Source of the DNA: Alphaproteobacteria bacterium
GTDB lineage: Bacteria > Pseudomonadota > Alphaproteobacteria > Caulobacterales > Maricaulaceae
Assembly: GCA_018222865.1 (NCBI GenBank)
Contig: JAAEZM010000016.1
Location: 1 to 41,155 of the forward strand
Length of the DNA stretch: 41,155 nucleotides
Reading direction: 5' to 3'
Shown here: positions 14,474-22,040 of the stretch, piece after piece
How the letters are laid out: each line of letters starts with the position of its first letter
Position numbering within the stretch: the stretch's first letter is position 1
Notes under the pieces: model-generated
Databases searched by the model: none
The model's input: the letters and a program-made list of their open reading frames with translations, nothing else
What the model was told of the DNA's origin: nothing
Translations under genes and position numbers: made by a program

Positions 14474-16828
14474 ATGCAGGACATTGTTGGAATTAATGAA
14501 ATAGCGGACATGGCAGGCGTAACGCGTCAAGCTGTGACAAACTGGCGGAGCCGAACAGCTGATTTTCCGCAACCCATTGCCGATTTGGCATCAGGTCCGG
14601 TTTTTCGCCGCGCGCAGATTCGCGCTTGGCTGTTGCGCAATAATCGAAAACTTGGAGACTTAAACGATAGCCTTGGGTTCTATCCCCGGCTGAGAAGCTA
14701 TCGAAATGATGACGATGCGCTTGCGGCCTGCATTAATAATGTCGCTGACGAACTCGAAGCCTCTGCAACATCTGATCAGAAGCCGGGCATGCTTCTAGGA
14801 AAGATCCAATCCGGAAAAACGCGCGCATTCGTTGGTGTAATTGCGGCCGCATTCGACAAGGGGTTTGACTTGGCTCTCGTCCTAACAAAAGGGACGAAAT
14901 CATTGTCCGCCCAAACTGTGTCTCGTCTGGGCGCAGATTTTTCTGAGTTCATTGAGGAAGATGAGCTGCTTGTTCTCGACATCATGCACCTGCCCGGCAA
15001 GCTAACTCGTGCCGAGCTTCGGCGGAAAATTGTGATTGTGGCGAAAAAGCAGGTGAAAAACTTGGAGCGATTGATTGAATTCATCGACAAGCAGGAAGGG
15101 CTTCAAAAACGCAAGGTCCTGTTGGTTGATGACGAGGCGGATCTTGCGAGCATTCGTTTCGTCAAGGAGCGCGACAAAGACGCGCTCGCTCAAGGAACAA
15201 TCGCAGAGCAGATGGACAAGATCCGCGGCATGAGCAGAGAGGTGGCGTTCCTACAAGTTACAGCAACGCCATATTCGCTGTATCTCCAACCCGAAGACTA
15301 CGACGACTCTGCGTTGGCTGAATGCGTTTTTAAACCGAAGCGCCCTGCATTCACCGAATTGTTGCCTATTCATGGCGGTTATGTGGGGGGCGACGATTAT
15401 TTCGGGTCATTCGATGACGACGATCCGCGCAACTTCCTTATGTATGAGGTTGCAGAATCCGAGCAGGATGCTCTCCGCAAACCAGACCAGCGTCGGATTA
15501 GCCCAGTTCATATTCTCAACAATGCAAACACAACCGGTCTGGTCCGCTCAGTTGTTACTTTCATTGTGGCGTCGTCTACGCGGCAGGAACAGCAACGGCG
15601 ATTGGGCGAGAAGGCCAAAAAGTTCTCGATGGTCATTCACAATGACATCCAGCGCAAAGCCCATCAGTGGCAAAACGACGTAATCGACTGGATTTTTGAA
15701 GCGCTTAAGCAATCCGCCGAAAAGGCCCCTAACGAATTAAGACCTTTGTTCAACGCGGCTTACGACGATTTGAAGCGGTCCGTTTCGGCGCATGGTGATT
15801 ATATGCCACCGCGAGATGATTGCTTTGATATGTTTGTAGACGCGCTAATCAGCGAAGACGTCGTTGTTGAGAAGGTGAACTCAGATGCCGAGGTTATGAA
15901 CCTATTGGACGAGAAGTCTGAGCTGAAATTGCGTACGCCCTATAACATTTTTGTTGGCGGCAACATTCTTGATCGTGGAATTACAATTCCGAACTTGATC
16001 GCGTTTTATTATGGGCGAAACCCGAAAACGATGCAGGCCGACACCGTGCTGCAACACTCTCGGATGTACGGTAATCGCGATCGAAGCGATTTAGCGGTGA
16101 CGCGCCTATATACCTCCCGGCGGGTTTATGACCGCCTCTACGCAATCAACTCATTTGAGAATTCACTTCGCGGTGCCTTTGAGTCTGGTGCTCACGACCA
16201 AGGGGTCGTTTTCCTTCAGACGGACGATTCCAGCGGGCGGCGCCGGAAGTCTAATGAGCGGATCAAAGTGCGGCCGTGCGCGCCCAATAAGGTCCTTTTG
16301 AGCAACCTTGTCTCAGTGTCTCCCGGCGCGATGCTTCTTCCATCAGACTTTCAGACAAAAGCCGGTTCGCGCATGGCGTCGATACAAGCCAAGCTCGACA
16401 AAATCATTAAGCAAGAATGGCGCGATACCGGCGATTTCGTTGAAGTTTCTCGGGACACGGCATTCGAGATCATCGACGAGATTGCCAAAAGCATGGAATT
16501 CGACGCCGTTGATTTCGAATGGGACGCAATGCGCGGTTTGATCGACTACTATGCCGACAAGGAAGACGATGACACCATTTTACTGATCGCCGAAACAGGC
16601 CGCGCCCTTGATCGCGAAAAATCCGGCGACAAATCAGGGCGCTCCATCCTTGGTACGGTATTGCGCGAAAAGGTTTTGAATATTCCTCGCTCCAAACCTG
16701 CATTAGTACTTCTCCAACAGCTTGGCGGGCGAGAGCGGGGCTGGACGGCGCATCCGTTTTGGTGGCCCATTCTTGCGCCACCAACAGACTCTGAGCCATG
16801 TGTATTTGCAACTAAAGTGGCTTCCTAG
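14474..16828 (+). CDS. Z1-domain SF2 helicase-like ATPase with N-terminal HTH
   Basis: 784 aa from the ATG at 14474, with GAGG 6 nt upstream; a longer frame would start inside the promoter. Residues about 1-55 form a helix-turn-helix (IADMAGVTRQAVTNWR, then GPVFRRAQIRAWL). The helicase part has Walker A GKIQSGKT (109-116), VDDEAD (218-223), a VTATPY motif III, GGNILDRGITIPNL motif V, and QHSRMYGNR motif VI (from 527), the signature of Z1 proteins. These are known in restriction-type cassettes with C5 methyltransferases, often with MutL/MORC-like and Vsr genes, which are absent here. It probably acts as the ATP-dependent DNA-remodelling subunit of the defence cassette. It has its own promoter 190 bp after the nuclease gene. 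Confidence 0.85.
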   Translation: MQDIVGINEIADMAGVTRQAVTNWRSRTADFPQPIADLASGPVFRRAQIRAWLLRNNRKLGDLNDSLGFYPRLRSYRNDDDALAACINNVADELEASATSDQKPGMLLGKIQSGKTRAFVGVIAAAFDKGFDLALVLTKGTKSLSAQTVSRLGADFSEFIEEDELLVLDIMHLPGKLTRAELRRKIVIVAKKQVKNLERLIEFIDKQEGLQKRKVLLVDDEADLASIRFVKERDKDALAQGTIAEQMDKIRGMSREVAFLQVTATPYSLYLQPEDYDDSALAECVFKPKRPAFTELLPIHGGYVGGDDYFGSFDDDDPRNFLMYEVAESEQDALRKPDQRRISPVHILNNANTTGLVRSVVTFIVASSTRQEQQRRLGEKAKKFSMVIHNDIQRKAHQWQNDVIDWIFEALKQSAEKAPNELRPLFNAAYDDLKRSVSAHGDYMPPRDDCFDMFVDALISEDVVVEKVNSDAEVMNLLDEKSELKLRTPYNIFVGGNILDRGITIPNLIAFYYGRNPKTMQADTVLQHSRMYGNRDRSDLAVTRLYTSRRVYDRLYAINSFENSLRGAFESGAHDQGVVFLQTDDSSGRRRKSNERIKVRPCAPNKVLLSNLVSVSPGAMLLPSDFQTKAGSRMASIQAKLDKIIKQEWRDTGDFVEVSRDTAFEIIDEIAKSMEFDAVDFEWDAMRGLIDYYADKEDDDTILLIAETGRALDREKSGDKSGRSILGTVLREKVLNIPRSKPALVLLQQLGGRERGWTAHPFWWPILAPPTDSEPCVFATKVAS

Positions 16829-17047
16829 AGTTATGCCGAGGCCGGAGTCGCAGCCGCGCCATATCGTAGTGGGAAACAGACCTTCTTAGGGGCCAGCCCC
16901 TCAGCGCGCTTCGTAGAAAATAGGCGGTCTCCCGAGGCTCGGCTGCGCCTGCGCCCGCCGTCGATTTTCTACTCCGCTTGCACACCCCGTTTTCGCCAAA
17001 GGGCAGGTTTGCATGTGCAACCCATACCCAAGTGAGAGGGGAGAAAA
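16829..17047 (+). promoter_or_regulatory. Hairpin-rich leader of ardA, possible single-strand promoter
   Basis: 219 bp without a gene. Main structure: arms GTAGAAAAT (16913-16921) and ATTTTCTAC (16964-16972), perfect, with a further inner pairing GGCGG/CCGCC (16923-16927 with 16955-16959). A smaller hairpin AGGGG-ccag-CCCCT lies just upstream (about 16888-16901). GAGAGGGGAG precedes the ardA ATG. Known antirestriction genes of conjugative plasmids can be transcribed from folded single-stranded DNA on entry, and this layout would suit that. Confidence 0.45.
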
Positions 17048-17566
17048 ATGACAAATCACGAAGGAGATATCCGCATTTATGTAGCCTGTCTGGCAGCTTA
17101 TAATAATGGCGTCTTACATGGCCGCTGGATCGACGCCGCGCGAGATGCACGAGACATACACTCTGACATTCAAGCTATGCTCAAAGCCTCGCCGGTGCCC
17201 TGCGCCGAGGAATGGGCTATCCATGATTACGAGGGTTTCAATGGTGTTTCGATCAGCGAATATGAAGGCGTTGAGGATGTGTCAAAGCTAGCTGCCTTTC
17301 TAACTGATACCGGCGGGCTTGGTGCCGCGTTACTCGCCTATTGCTCCGACCTTGAAACCGCGCAAACGGCGATGGAGAATTTTTACGCGGGTGAATATTC
17401 CAGCGTTGCCGATTTCGCTGAAAGCCTGACCGAGGAAGCAAACGAGGTTCCTGAATCCCTGCGTCATTACATCGACTATGAACGCATGGGGCGGGACATG
17501 GAGTTAGACAGCATTTTCAGCATCGAGACCGGCTTTGAACAGGTCCATATATTCTGGCAGCATTAA
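17048..17566 (+). CDS. ardA: Antirestriction protein ArdA
   Basis: 172 aa with the full ArdA pattern: IRIYVACLAAYNNGVLHGRWIDA at the start, EEWAIHDYEGF, a Leu/Ala-rich middle, ENFYAGEYSSVADFAESL, and YIDYERMGRDMELDSIF. ArdA is an acidic DNA mimic (elongated dimer) that occupies type I restriction enzymes and so protects incoming DNA during transfer. The strong purine-rich site GAGAGGGGAG precedes the ATG. It lies between the restriction-type cassette and the relaxase, fitting a leading-region gene of the mobile element. Confidence 0.95.
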   Translation: MTNHEGDIRIYVACLAAYNNGVLHGRWIDAARDARDIHSDIQAMLKASPVPCAEEWAIHDYEGFNGVSISEYEGVEDVSKLAAFLTDTGGLGAALLAYCSDLETAQTAMENFYAGEYSSVADFAESLTEEANEVPESLRHYIDYERMGRDMELDSIFSIETGFEQVHIFWQH

Positions 17567-17628
17567 ATACCGGGTCATTTCTCTATCACTCCGATTGCAA
17601 ACGATAATCCGCAAAATTTTCGGTATCG

Positions 17629-18840
17629 TCAGGGTTCCGGGCCCCGCTCGTAGCGCTGGCGATCTTGTGCCAAGACGGCGCGGGTGCGCTCAAAACCTTC
17701 TGAAAGACGGTATTTGTAAAGCCGCAATCGTTGCCGTTCGGCCAGTTGATGAGAAATCAGCCGATCCAACTCATCCCGGTCACGTTTGAGCGCACGCTCT
17801 GCCTCTCTCGCATTGAAGTTCGCCGTCTTTCGATGCTCACCGCGCAACCGATCCCATAGGCCGCTCAGACCTTTGCGAAAGCGTGATTGGCGCAGCTTGT
17901 TTTCCAGCGCCTCCCGTTCGGCATGACGTTTCCTGAGCGCGGCCCTTTGCTTGCGTTGACGCGCGACTAGCGCCGTGCGACGTGCCTCAAATCTCTCCGC
18001 TGCCTTTGTATGCCGTTGGGTCACATCGTCAGCGATCCGATCCAGAGCGTTTTTCATGTCACGCGCCATTTGCGCCTTGGCATTATCGACAGACGGCAAT
18101 TCAACCTTGCCGAGGCGTTCCCGCACATCACGAACCTTGAGGCCAAGCCATTTGTGGAGGGCGTAAACTTCGAGATTGTGGTCAATCACCACGAAGGCAC
18201 GGCGATGCCCGCGCGCCAGCTTGAAGCCGCGCTCATCCAGAGCAGCCTTGAGGGCAGCGGGCGAGTCCGAAAGCGTCCAAGCGTCCTGTAGCGCCGCCTT
18301 TATGGCGCGCGGGTCTTTTCCCTGCCGCTTGGCATGTTGCCATTCAGCGAGCGTGAAATTGCGCGGATTGCGCCGGGCTGGATCAATCAAGCCGTCCGGC
18401 ATCTTCCAGCCATGTTCGACGAACAAATCGCGCGTCAACTCTACCAGCTTGCGCTTGGTAAAGGGCAGCGGAACGGCCTTCATTGTCTCCACGTCAATCC
18501 GAGACCAGACGACATGCGCATGGCGGCGGCCTTTCTTCTCGTGAAAAACGATGGCGCGGCTTTGACCATCAAGCCCCAGCGCCATTTCGGCTCGATCTAT
18601 GGCCTTGATAAAGTCCGTTGTGGCGACGCGCGCTTTCTCAGGAGGATTGACCGAGAGGCTATAGAGAAACTGACGGCATTTCGTGCCGCGTGACAGAGCG
18701 TAAGCCTCATTCAGTGCACCAGCGAGCGATTGCGCAGCAAATCCTCGCAACTCATATAGCTCAATATGCTCATTCTCGGGTTTCATGAGATGAACCGCCA
18801 GATCGCGCGCACCCCCGCGTTGATTTCCGACCAGCATCAT
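17629..18840 (-). CDS. Relaxase, MobA/VirD2-type
   Basis: 403 aa from the ATG at 18840, 4 nt after the MobC stop with GAGGG upstream; a TTG 5 codons earlier is less likely. The N-terminal nuclease domain has GNQRGGARDLAVHLM, RGTKCRQFLYSLS, and the metal site FHEKKGRRHAHVVWSR (His100, His107, His109). The C-terminal half is a charged coiled coil. Relaxases nick oriT and lead the strand through a coupling protein and channel. The metal motif is HE-x5-HxH rather than the common HxDx4HxH, and the first motif has His where VirD2-like enzymes have Tyr. It looks like a distinct alphaproteobacterial branch. Confidence 0.85.
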   Translation of the reverse strand: MMLVGNQRGGARDLAVHLMKPENEHIELYELRGFAAQSLAGALNEAYALSRGTKCRQFLYSLSVNPPEKARVATTDFIKAIDRAEMALGLDGQSRAIVFHEKKGRRHAHVVWSRIDVETMKAVPLPFTKRKLVELTRDLFVEHGWKMPDGLIDPARRNPRNFTLAEWQHAKRQGKDPRAIKAALQDAWTLSDSPAALKAALDERGFKLARGHRRAFVVIDHNLEVYALHKWLGLKVRDVRERLGKVELPSVDNAKAQMARDMKNALDRIADDVTQRHTKAAERFEARRTALVARQRKQRAALRKRHAEREALENKLRQSRFRKGLSGLWDRLRGEHRKTANFNAREAERALKRDRDELDRLISHQLAERQRLRLYKYRLSEGFERTRAVLAQDRQRYERGPEP

Positions 18841-18844
18841 GGCG

Positions 18845-19249
18845 CTAGCCCTCAACTTTGAGGCCCAGTGCCGTTATCAGTTCACGGCGCATGGTTCGGA
18901 TATCAAAACAAGCTTGGGTAAGCTCAGCGATCAGCTCATCTGTGACAGGCAGAGCACCCAAATTCGCCGCCTTGGCGATCTGGTTCATGTTTGAGGCCAG
19001 ACGAGATTGCCCGAGTGTTCCGAGCAGCTTTGCAAGCGTCTTGTCATCACGAGACGGGCGGCGGCTTTTGCGGCGAGGCTTAGCCTCATCACCCAGTGTC
19101 CGACGCCGGACATATTCGCTAACCGTCAAGTTTCCGGCGCGCTCTTTGAGAAGGGCTTTCTCTGACGGTGTAAGACGGATGCAGAATTGACCCGCGACTT
19201 CTCGTTTGGGCGCGGCTTTAGCAAATGAGCGGTTGAGATGAGTTGTCAT
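18845..19249 (-). CDS. mobC: MobC-like mobilization accessory protein
   Basis: 134 aa. RLTPSEKALLKERAG and TVSEYVRRRTLG form the ribbon-helix-helix-like N-terminal part, and LGQSRLASNMNQIAKAANLGALPV is the characteristic MobC motif. MobC proteins bind oriT, help open the strands and recruit the relaxase. It precedes the relaxase by 4 bp and its ATG overlaps the TGA of a short upstream frame. A GGAG lies about 11 nt upstream. Confidence 0.9.
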   Translation of the reverse strand: MTTHLNRSFAKAAPKREVAGQFCIRLTPSEKALLKERAGNLTVSEYVRRRTLGDEAKPRRKSRRPSRDDKTLAKLLGTLGQSRLASNMNQIAKAANLGALPVTDELIAELTQACFDIRTMRRELITALGLKVEG

Positions 19250-19422
19250 GGCCCAATCTCCGGGCCACGATTTCGCCTTGGCGTCTTCAGCTCTGGCGCA
19301 TCAAGCGCTTCTAGCTCCTTGTTCCACTCGGCTAATAAGTCGAGCAACTGGTTCGAGACTGGTCCCGCAGCCTCCACCATCATCCCTATGGCTTCCGCTC
19401 CACCTGGCGCGGCGTACTGCAT
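19246..19422 (-). CDS. Short reading frame coupled to mobC (possible truncated gene)
   Basis: 58 aa: starts MQYAAPGGAEAIGMM, continues with an amphipathic stretch VSNQLLDLLAEWNKELEALD and ends TPRRNRGPEIGP. Its TGA overlaps the mobC ATG (ATGA), and the helical composition looks protein-like, which are the only supports. An in-frame TAG lies 7 codons before the ATG and the frame is open beyond it for a while, so this could be the tail of a broken longer gene. No family recognised. Confidence 0.4.
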   Translation of the reverse strand: MQYAAPGGAEAIGMMVEAAGPVSNQLLDLLAEWNKELEALDAPELKTPRRNRGPEIGP

Positions 19423-19762
19423 CACCGACGGCGCCAGCGCCTATGCGCCCATGAAACGCGCTCGAGGCTTTGGGGTTCGAGCTTGATGCGGTCTGTTCCA
19501 ACATGCCCCGCTTGAAGCGGCGATTATGCTGCCTATGACCTTGCAGTCACTGACCCGTTTGCAAGAAATCACCGCTCGGATCAATCGCCAGGTTAAACGG
19601 AGTTAAGCTGCCGCGATCGCTGCTTCTATACGGCTGAAGAGAAATGGCGATCAGTTGGTCGGCGGGAGACTGTGGCATGGTCATAACGTCTTGACCGGCG
19701 GTAGCGATCTCGCGAGAACGAGGGCTGTAGCACTTGGCTATGACCTGCCGAAGGGTGAGTTG
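19423..19762. other. Intergenic stretch at the presumed island border
   Basis: About 340 bp with no convincing gene. I looked for a direct copy of the tRNA 3' end that would mark attR and found none; the best matches are GGGGTTCGAG at 19472-19481 and CTCCGGGCC at 19258-19266, neither followed by the rest of the tRNA end. It must hold the promoter of the glycan genes, but no clear hexamers stand out. Confidence 0.5.
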
Positions 19763-20452
19763 GTGAAGACCGTATCAATCATTCAGTCGAATTACTTGCC
19801 CTGGAAGGGGTATTTCGACTTGATTGCGGCGTCAGATGTTTTTGTCATCTATGATACGGCCCAGTACACACGGCGAGATTGGCGGAACCGTAACCGTGTT
19901 AAGACCCGAAATGGGCTGCGTTGGCTTACTGTGCCTGTTGAGGGAGGGGGGCTTCGCGGTCCCATAAAAGATGTTCGTATTGGCCGCAAAGCCTGGCAAG
20001 ACAATCATCTCGCGGTATTGCGAGAAGCTTATGCCGATTGTGCGTTCTTCTCGACAGCACTGAGCCGTATCGAGCCGATCTTGAGGCGATCATACTCGCA
20101 TCTTAGCCAACTCAATGAGGCCCTCATTCGAGAGATTTGCTCGATCTTGGAGATCAATACTCAGATCGCTCAGGCTCAGGCTTTCCCGTGCGAGCTATCT
20201 CCGACGATGAAGCTTGTCGAGACGTGTAAGAGTCTAGAGGCTACGCGATATCTCTCAGGGCCTGCCGCGCAAGCATATCTGGACGTCAGCCTCTTTGAAG
20301 AAGCCAATATAGAAGTGCAATGGTTCGACTATTCCGGTTATCCCACATACGAGCAGCCATGGGGGGAGTTTGAACATGGCGTATCCATATTTGACCTTTT
20401 GTGCTGTTCCGGCCCGGAGGCGCGGCAATTTATGAAGTGCGGCATGAAATGA
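19763..20452 (+). CDS. WbqC-like family protein
   Basis: 229 aa from GTG 19763 (KTVSIIQSNYLPWKGYFDLI); the upstream in-frame residues do not resemble the family. It shows the WbqC-like signature: QSNYLPWKGYFDLIAASDVFVIYD, Y.RRDWRNRN.VKT..G..WLTVPV, then a W..NHL..L..AYA.C.FF region. Members occur in O-antigen and other surface-polysaccharide clusters and are thought to modify sugars or their amino groups, but the reaction is not established to my knowledge. The stop overlaps the next gene by ATGA, so it heads a four-gene run with the glycosyltransferase, methyltransferase and membrane protein. Confidence 0.85.
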   Translation: MKTVSIIQSNYLPWKGYFDLIAASDVFVIYDTAQYTRRDWRNRNRVKTRNGLRWLTVPVEGGGLRGPIKDVRIGRKAWQDNHLAVLREAYADCAFFSTALSRIEPILRRSYSHLSQLNEALIREICSILEINTQIAQAQAFPCELSPTMKLVETCKSLEATRYLSGPAAQAYLDVSLFEEANIEVQWFDYSGYPTYEQPWGEFEHGVSIFDLLCCSGPEARQFMKCGMK

Positions 20453-21393
20453 AGACTTCCATCGTGACAACGCTCTACATGTCTGAGGATTATGTCTGTG
20501 AGTTTGTGGAGCGTGCGCGTGCAGCTGCGCAGCGCCTGAGTGATGAGTACGAGATTATTCTTGTTAACGACGGATCGCCCGACAAGGCTGGAGAACTCGC
20601 TCGAGAACTTGCAAGTGCTGCGCCTGACTTGGTGTTTGTCGATCTGACCCGCAATTTTGGTCATCATCCTGCGATGCTGGAGGGCGTGTTCCAGGCTTCC
20701 GGCGATCAAGTCTTCATGATCGATAGTGACCTCGAAGAGGACCCGGCATGGCTAGACCTTTTTGCCGAGCGTATGCGCAACGAGAATGCAGACATTGTCA
20801 TAGGCGTGCAGCGCGAGCGAAAAGGGAACTGGTTTGAGCAAGTGTCAGGGCACGCATTCTATGCCCTACACAGCCGATTTGCGGACGCACCCTATGCCCC
20901 GAACGAGACAACAGCACGTTTGATGTCTCGCCGTTTTGTTGAGGCGCTCAGGCTTTTCCCTGAGCGTGATGTTTGCTTCTCCTCGTTATGCAATCTCGCC
21001 GGGTTTCGGCAAGCCGTCATAACGGTAGATAAGCTGGCAAGTAGTCCGACGACCTATACGATGACGCGGAAACTGTCGCTGTTCGTCGATACCTTCACCG
21101 GCTATTCCACGGCACCGCTCAAGGCGATCTTTTATATCGGACTCGCAATCTCTTTGATTTCGGGTGTGGGACTCGTCTGGCTATTGCTCAACTGGTTCTT
21201 CGAACGCGACACCTTGGATGGCTGGACATCGCTCATGATGTCCATCTGGTTTATTGGCGGAGTGCTGGTGCTGAGTATTGGTACGATTGGCTGGTATGTC
21301 GGAAAAATGCTGAATGAATTGAAGCAGCGCCCGCGCACCCTGATTCGGGACATTGTGCGCCAGGGACAAAAAGGTCAGGACGCTCATGACTGA
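20449..21393 (+). CDS. Family 2 glycosyltransferase, ArnC/GtrB/DPMS-like
   Basis: 314 aa. The GT-A domain has VNDGSPDKA (nucleotide binding), TRNFGHHPAMLEG and the DSDLEEDP metal motif (DxD-like). Two C-terminal membrane segments (about residues 225-250 and 265-285) match the polyprenyl-phosphate glycosyltransferase type, which moves a sugar from a nucleotide onto undecaprenyl phosphate at the inner membrane. The start is set by the ATGA overlap with the WbqC-like gene. Its partner sugar may be the amino sugar made by the neighbouring aminotransferase. Confidence 0.9.
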   Translation: MKTSIVTTLYMSEDYVCEFVERARAAAQRLSDEYEIILVNDGSPDKAGELARELASAAPDLVFVDLTRNFGHHPAMLEGVFQASGDQVFMIDSDLEEDPAWLDLFAERMRNENADIVIGVQRERKGNWFEQVSGHAFYALHSRFADAPYAPNETTARLMSRRFVEALRLFPERDVCFSSLCNLAGFRQAVITVDKLASSPTTYTMTRKLSLFVDTFTGYSTAPLKAIFYIGLAISLISGVGLVWLLLNWFFERDTLDGWTSLMMSIWFIGGVLVLSIGTIGWYVGKMLNELKQRPRTLIRDIVRQGQKGQDAHD

Positions 21394-22036
21394 GAAAGCG
21401 GATGATGCGGCGCGCATGGCGGCTGCCGACCTCGGCGAGGTGGCAGATTACTTCAATGAGACCTTCGCGAAGTTCGGCGCGACCGCAAAGGGGCTCGACT
21501 GGAACGGGGAAGCGACGCAGTTACTGAGCATGGAGCAGTGCTGCAAGCTATTTGGGGACAAGACCGCGTTCAGTTTGATTGATCTTGGTTGTGGGTACGC
21601 GCCGTTCCTCGACTATCTTCGAAAACGGAAATATGAGCCCGATTACCTAGGCATCGATATCAGTGAGCCGATGATTGAGGAAGCGCGCAAGCGGTTCTCT
21701 GGCGATCGGAGAGCCCGTTTCGAGGTTGGTGCTCTACCCACCGAGGAAGCAGATTTTGTCGTAGCTAGTGGCATTTTCAATCTTCGTTTCGATCGATCTG
21801 ACGAAGACTGGCGGGCGTATATCCTGAGAACGTTAGACGCTATGAACGTTGCCGCAGTTGAGGGATTTGCATTCAACTGTTTAACCAAGTATTCGGACGC
21901 AGATAGAATGCGTCCCGACCTCTTTTACTCGGACCCGTGCTGGTTATTCGATCACTGTAAACAGTACTATTCGCGGAATGTCGCACTTCTACATGATTAT
22001 GAGAAGTATGAATTCACTATTATTGTTCGCCGCTAA
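21386..22036 (+). CDS. Class I SAM-dependent methyltransferase
   Basis: 216 aa from the ATG at 21386, which overlaps the glycosyltransferase stop by 8 bp. Motif I is IDLGCGYAPFLDYL (about residues 66-79), followed by YLGIDISEPMIEEARKRF, giving a standard Rossmann-like SAM site. The following FVVASGIFNLRF strand replaces the usual catalytic loop. The substrate is unknown; in this context a sugar or lipid-linked sugar is likely. Confidence 0.85.
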   Translation: MTEKADDAARMAAADLGEVADYFNETFAKFGATAKGLDWNGEATQLLSMEQCCKLFGDKTAFSLIDLGCGYAPFLDYLRKRKYEPDYLGIDISEPMIEEARKRFSGDRRARFEVGALPTEEADFVVASGIFNLRFDRSDEDWRAYILRTLDAMNVAAVEGFAFNCLTKYSDADRMRPDLFYSDPCWLFDHCKQYYSRNVALLHDYEKYEFTIIVRR

Positions 22037-22040
22037 GGAA

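Noticed and set aside
19258-19266. CTCCGGGCC matching the tRNA acceptor region, as a possible attR
   Set aside because: Only 9 bp, then one deletion and one mismatch; it lies within 10 bp of the mobC start and inside a mobC-coupled frame.
19472-19481. GGGGTTCGAG identical to part of the tRNA T-arm, as a possible attR
   Set aside because: The rest of the tRNA 3' end (TCCCTCCGGGCCCACCA) does not follow, so it cannot be the displaced tRNA end; a 10-bp match of this kind may be chance.
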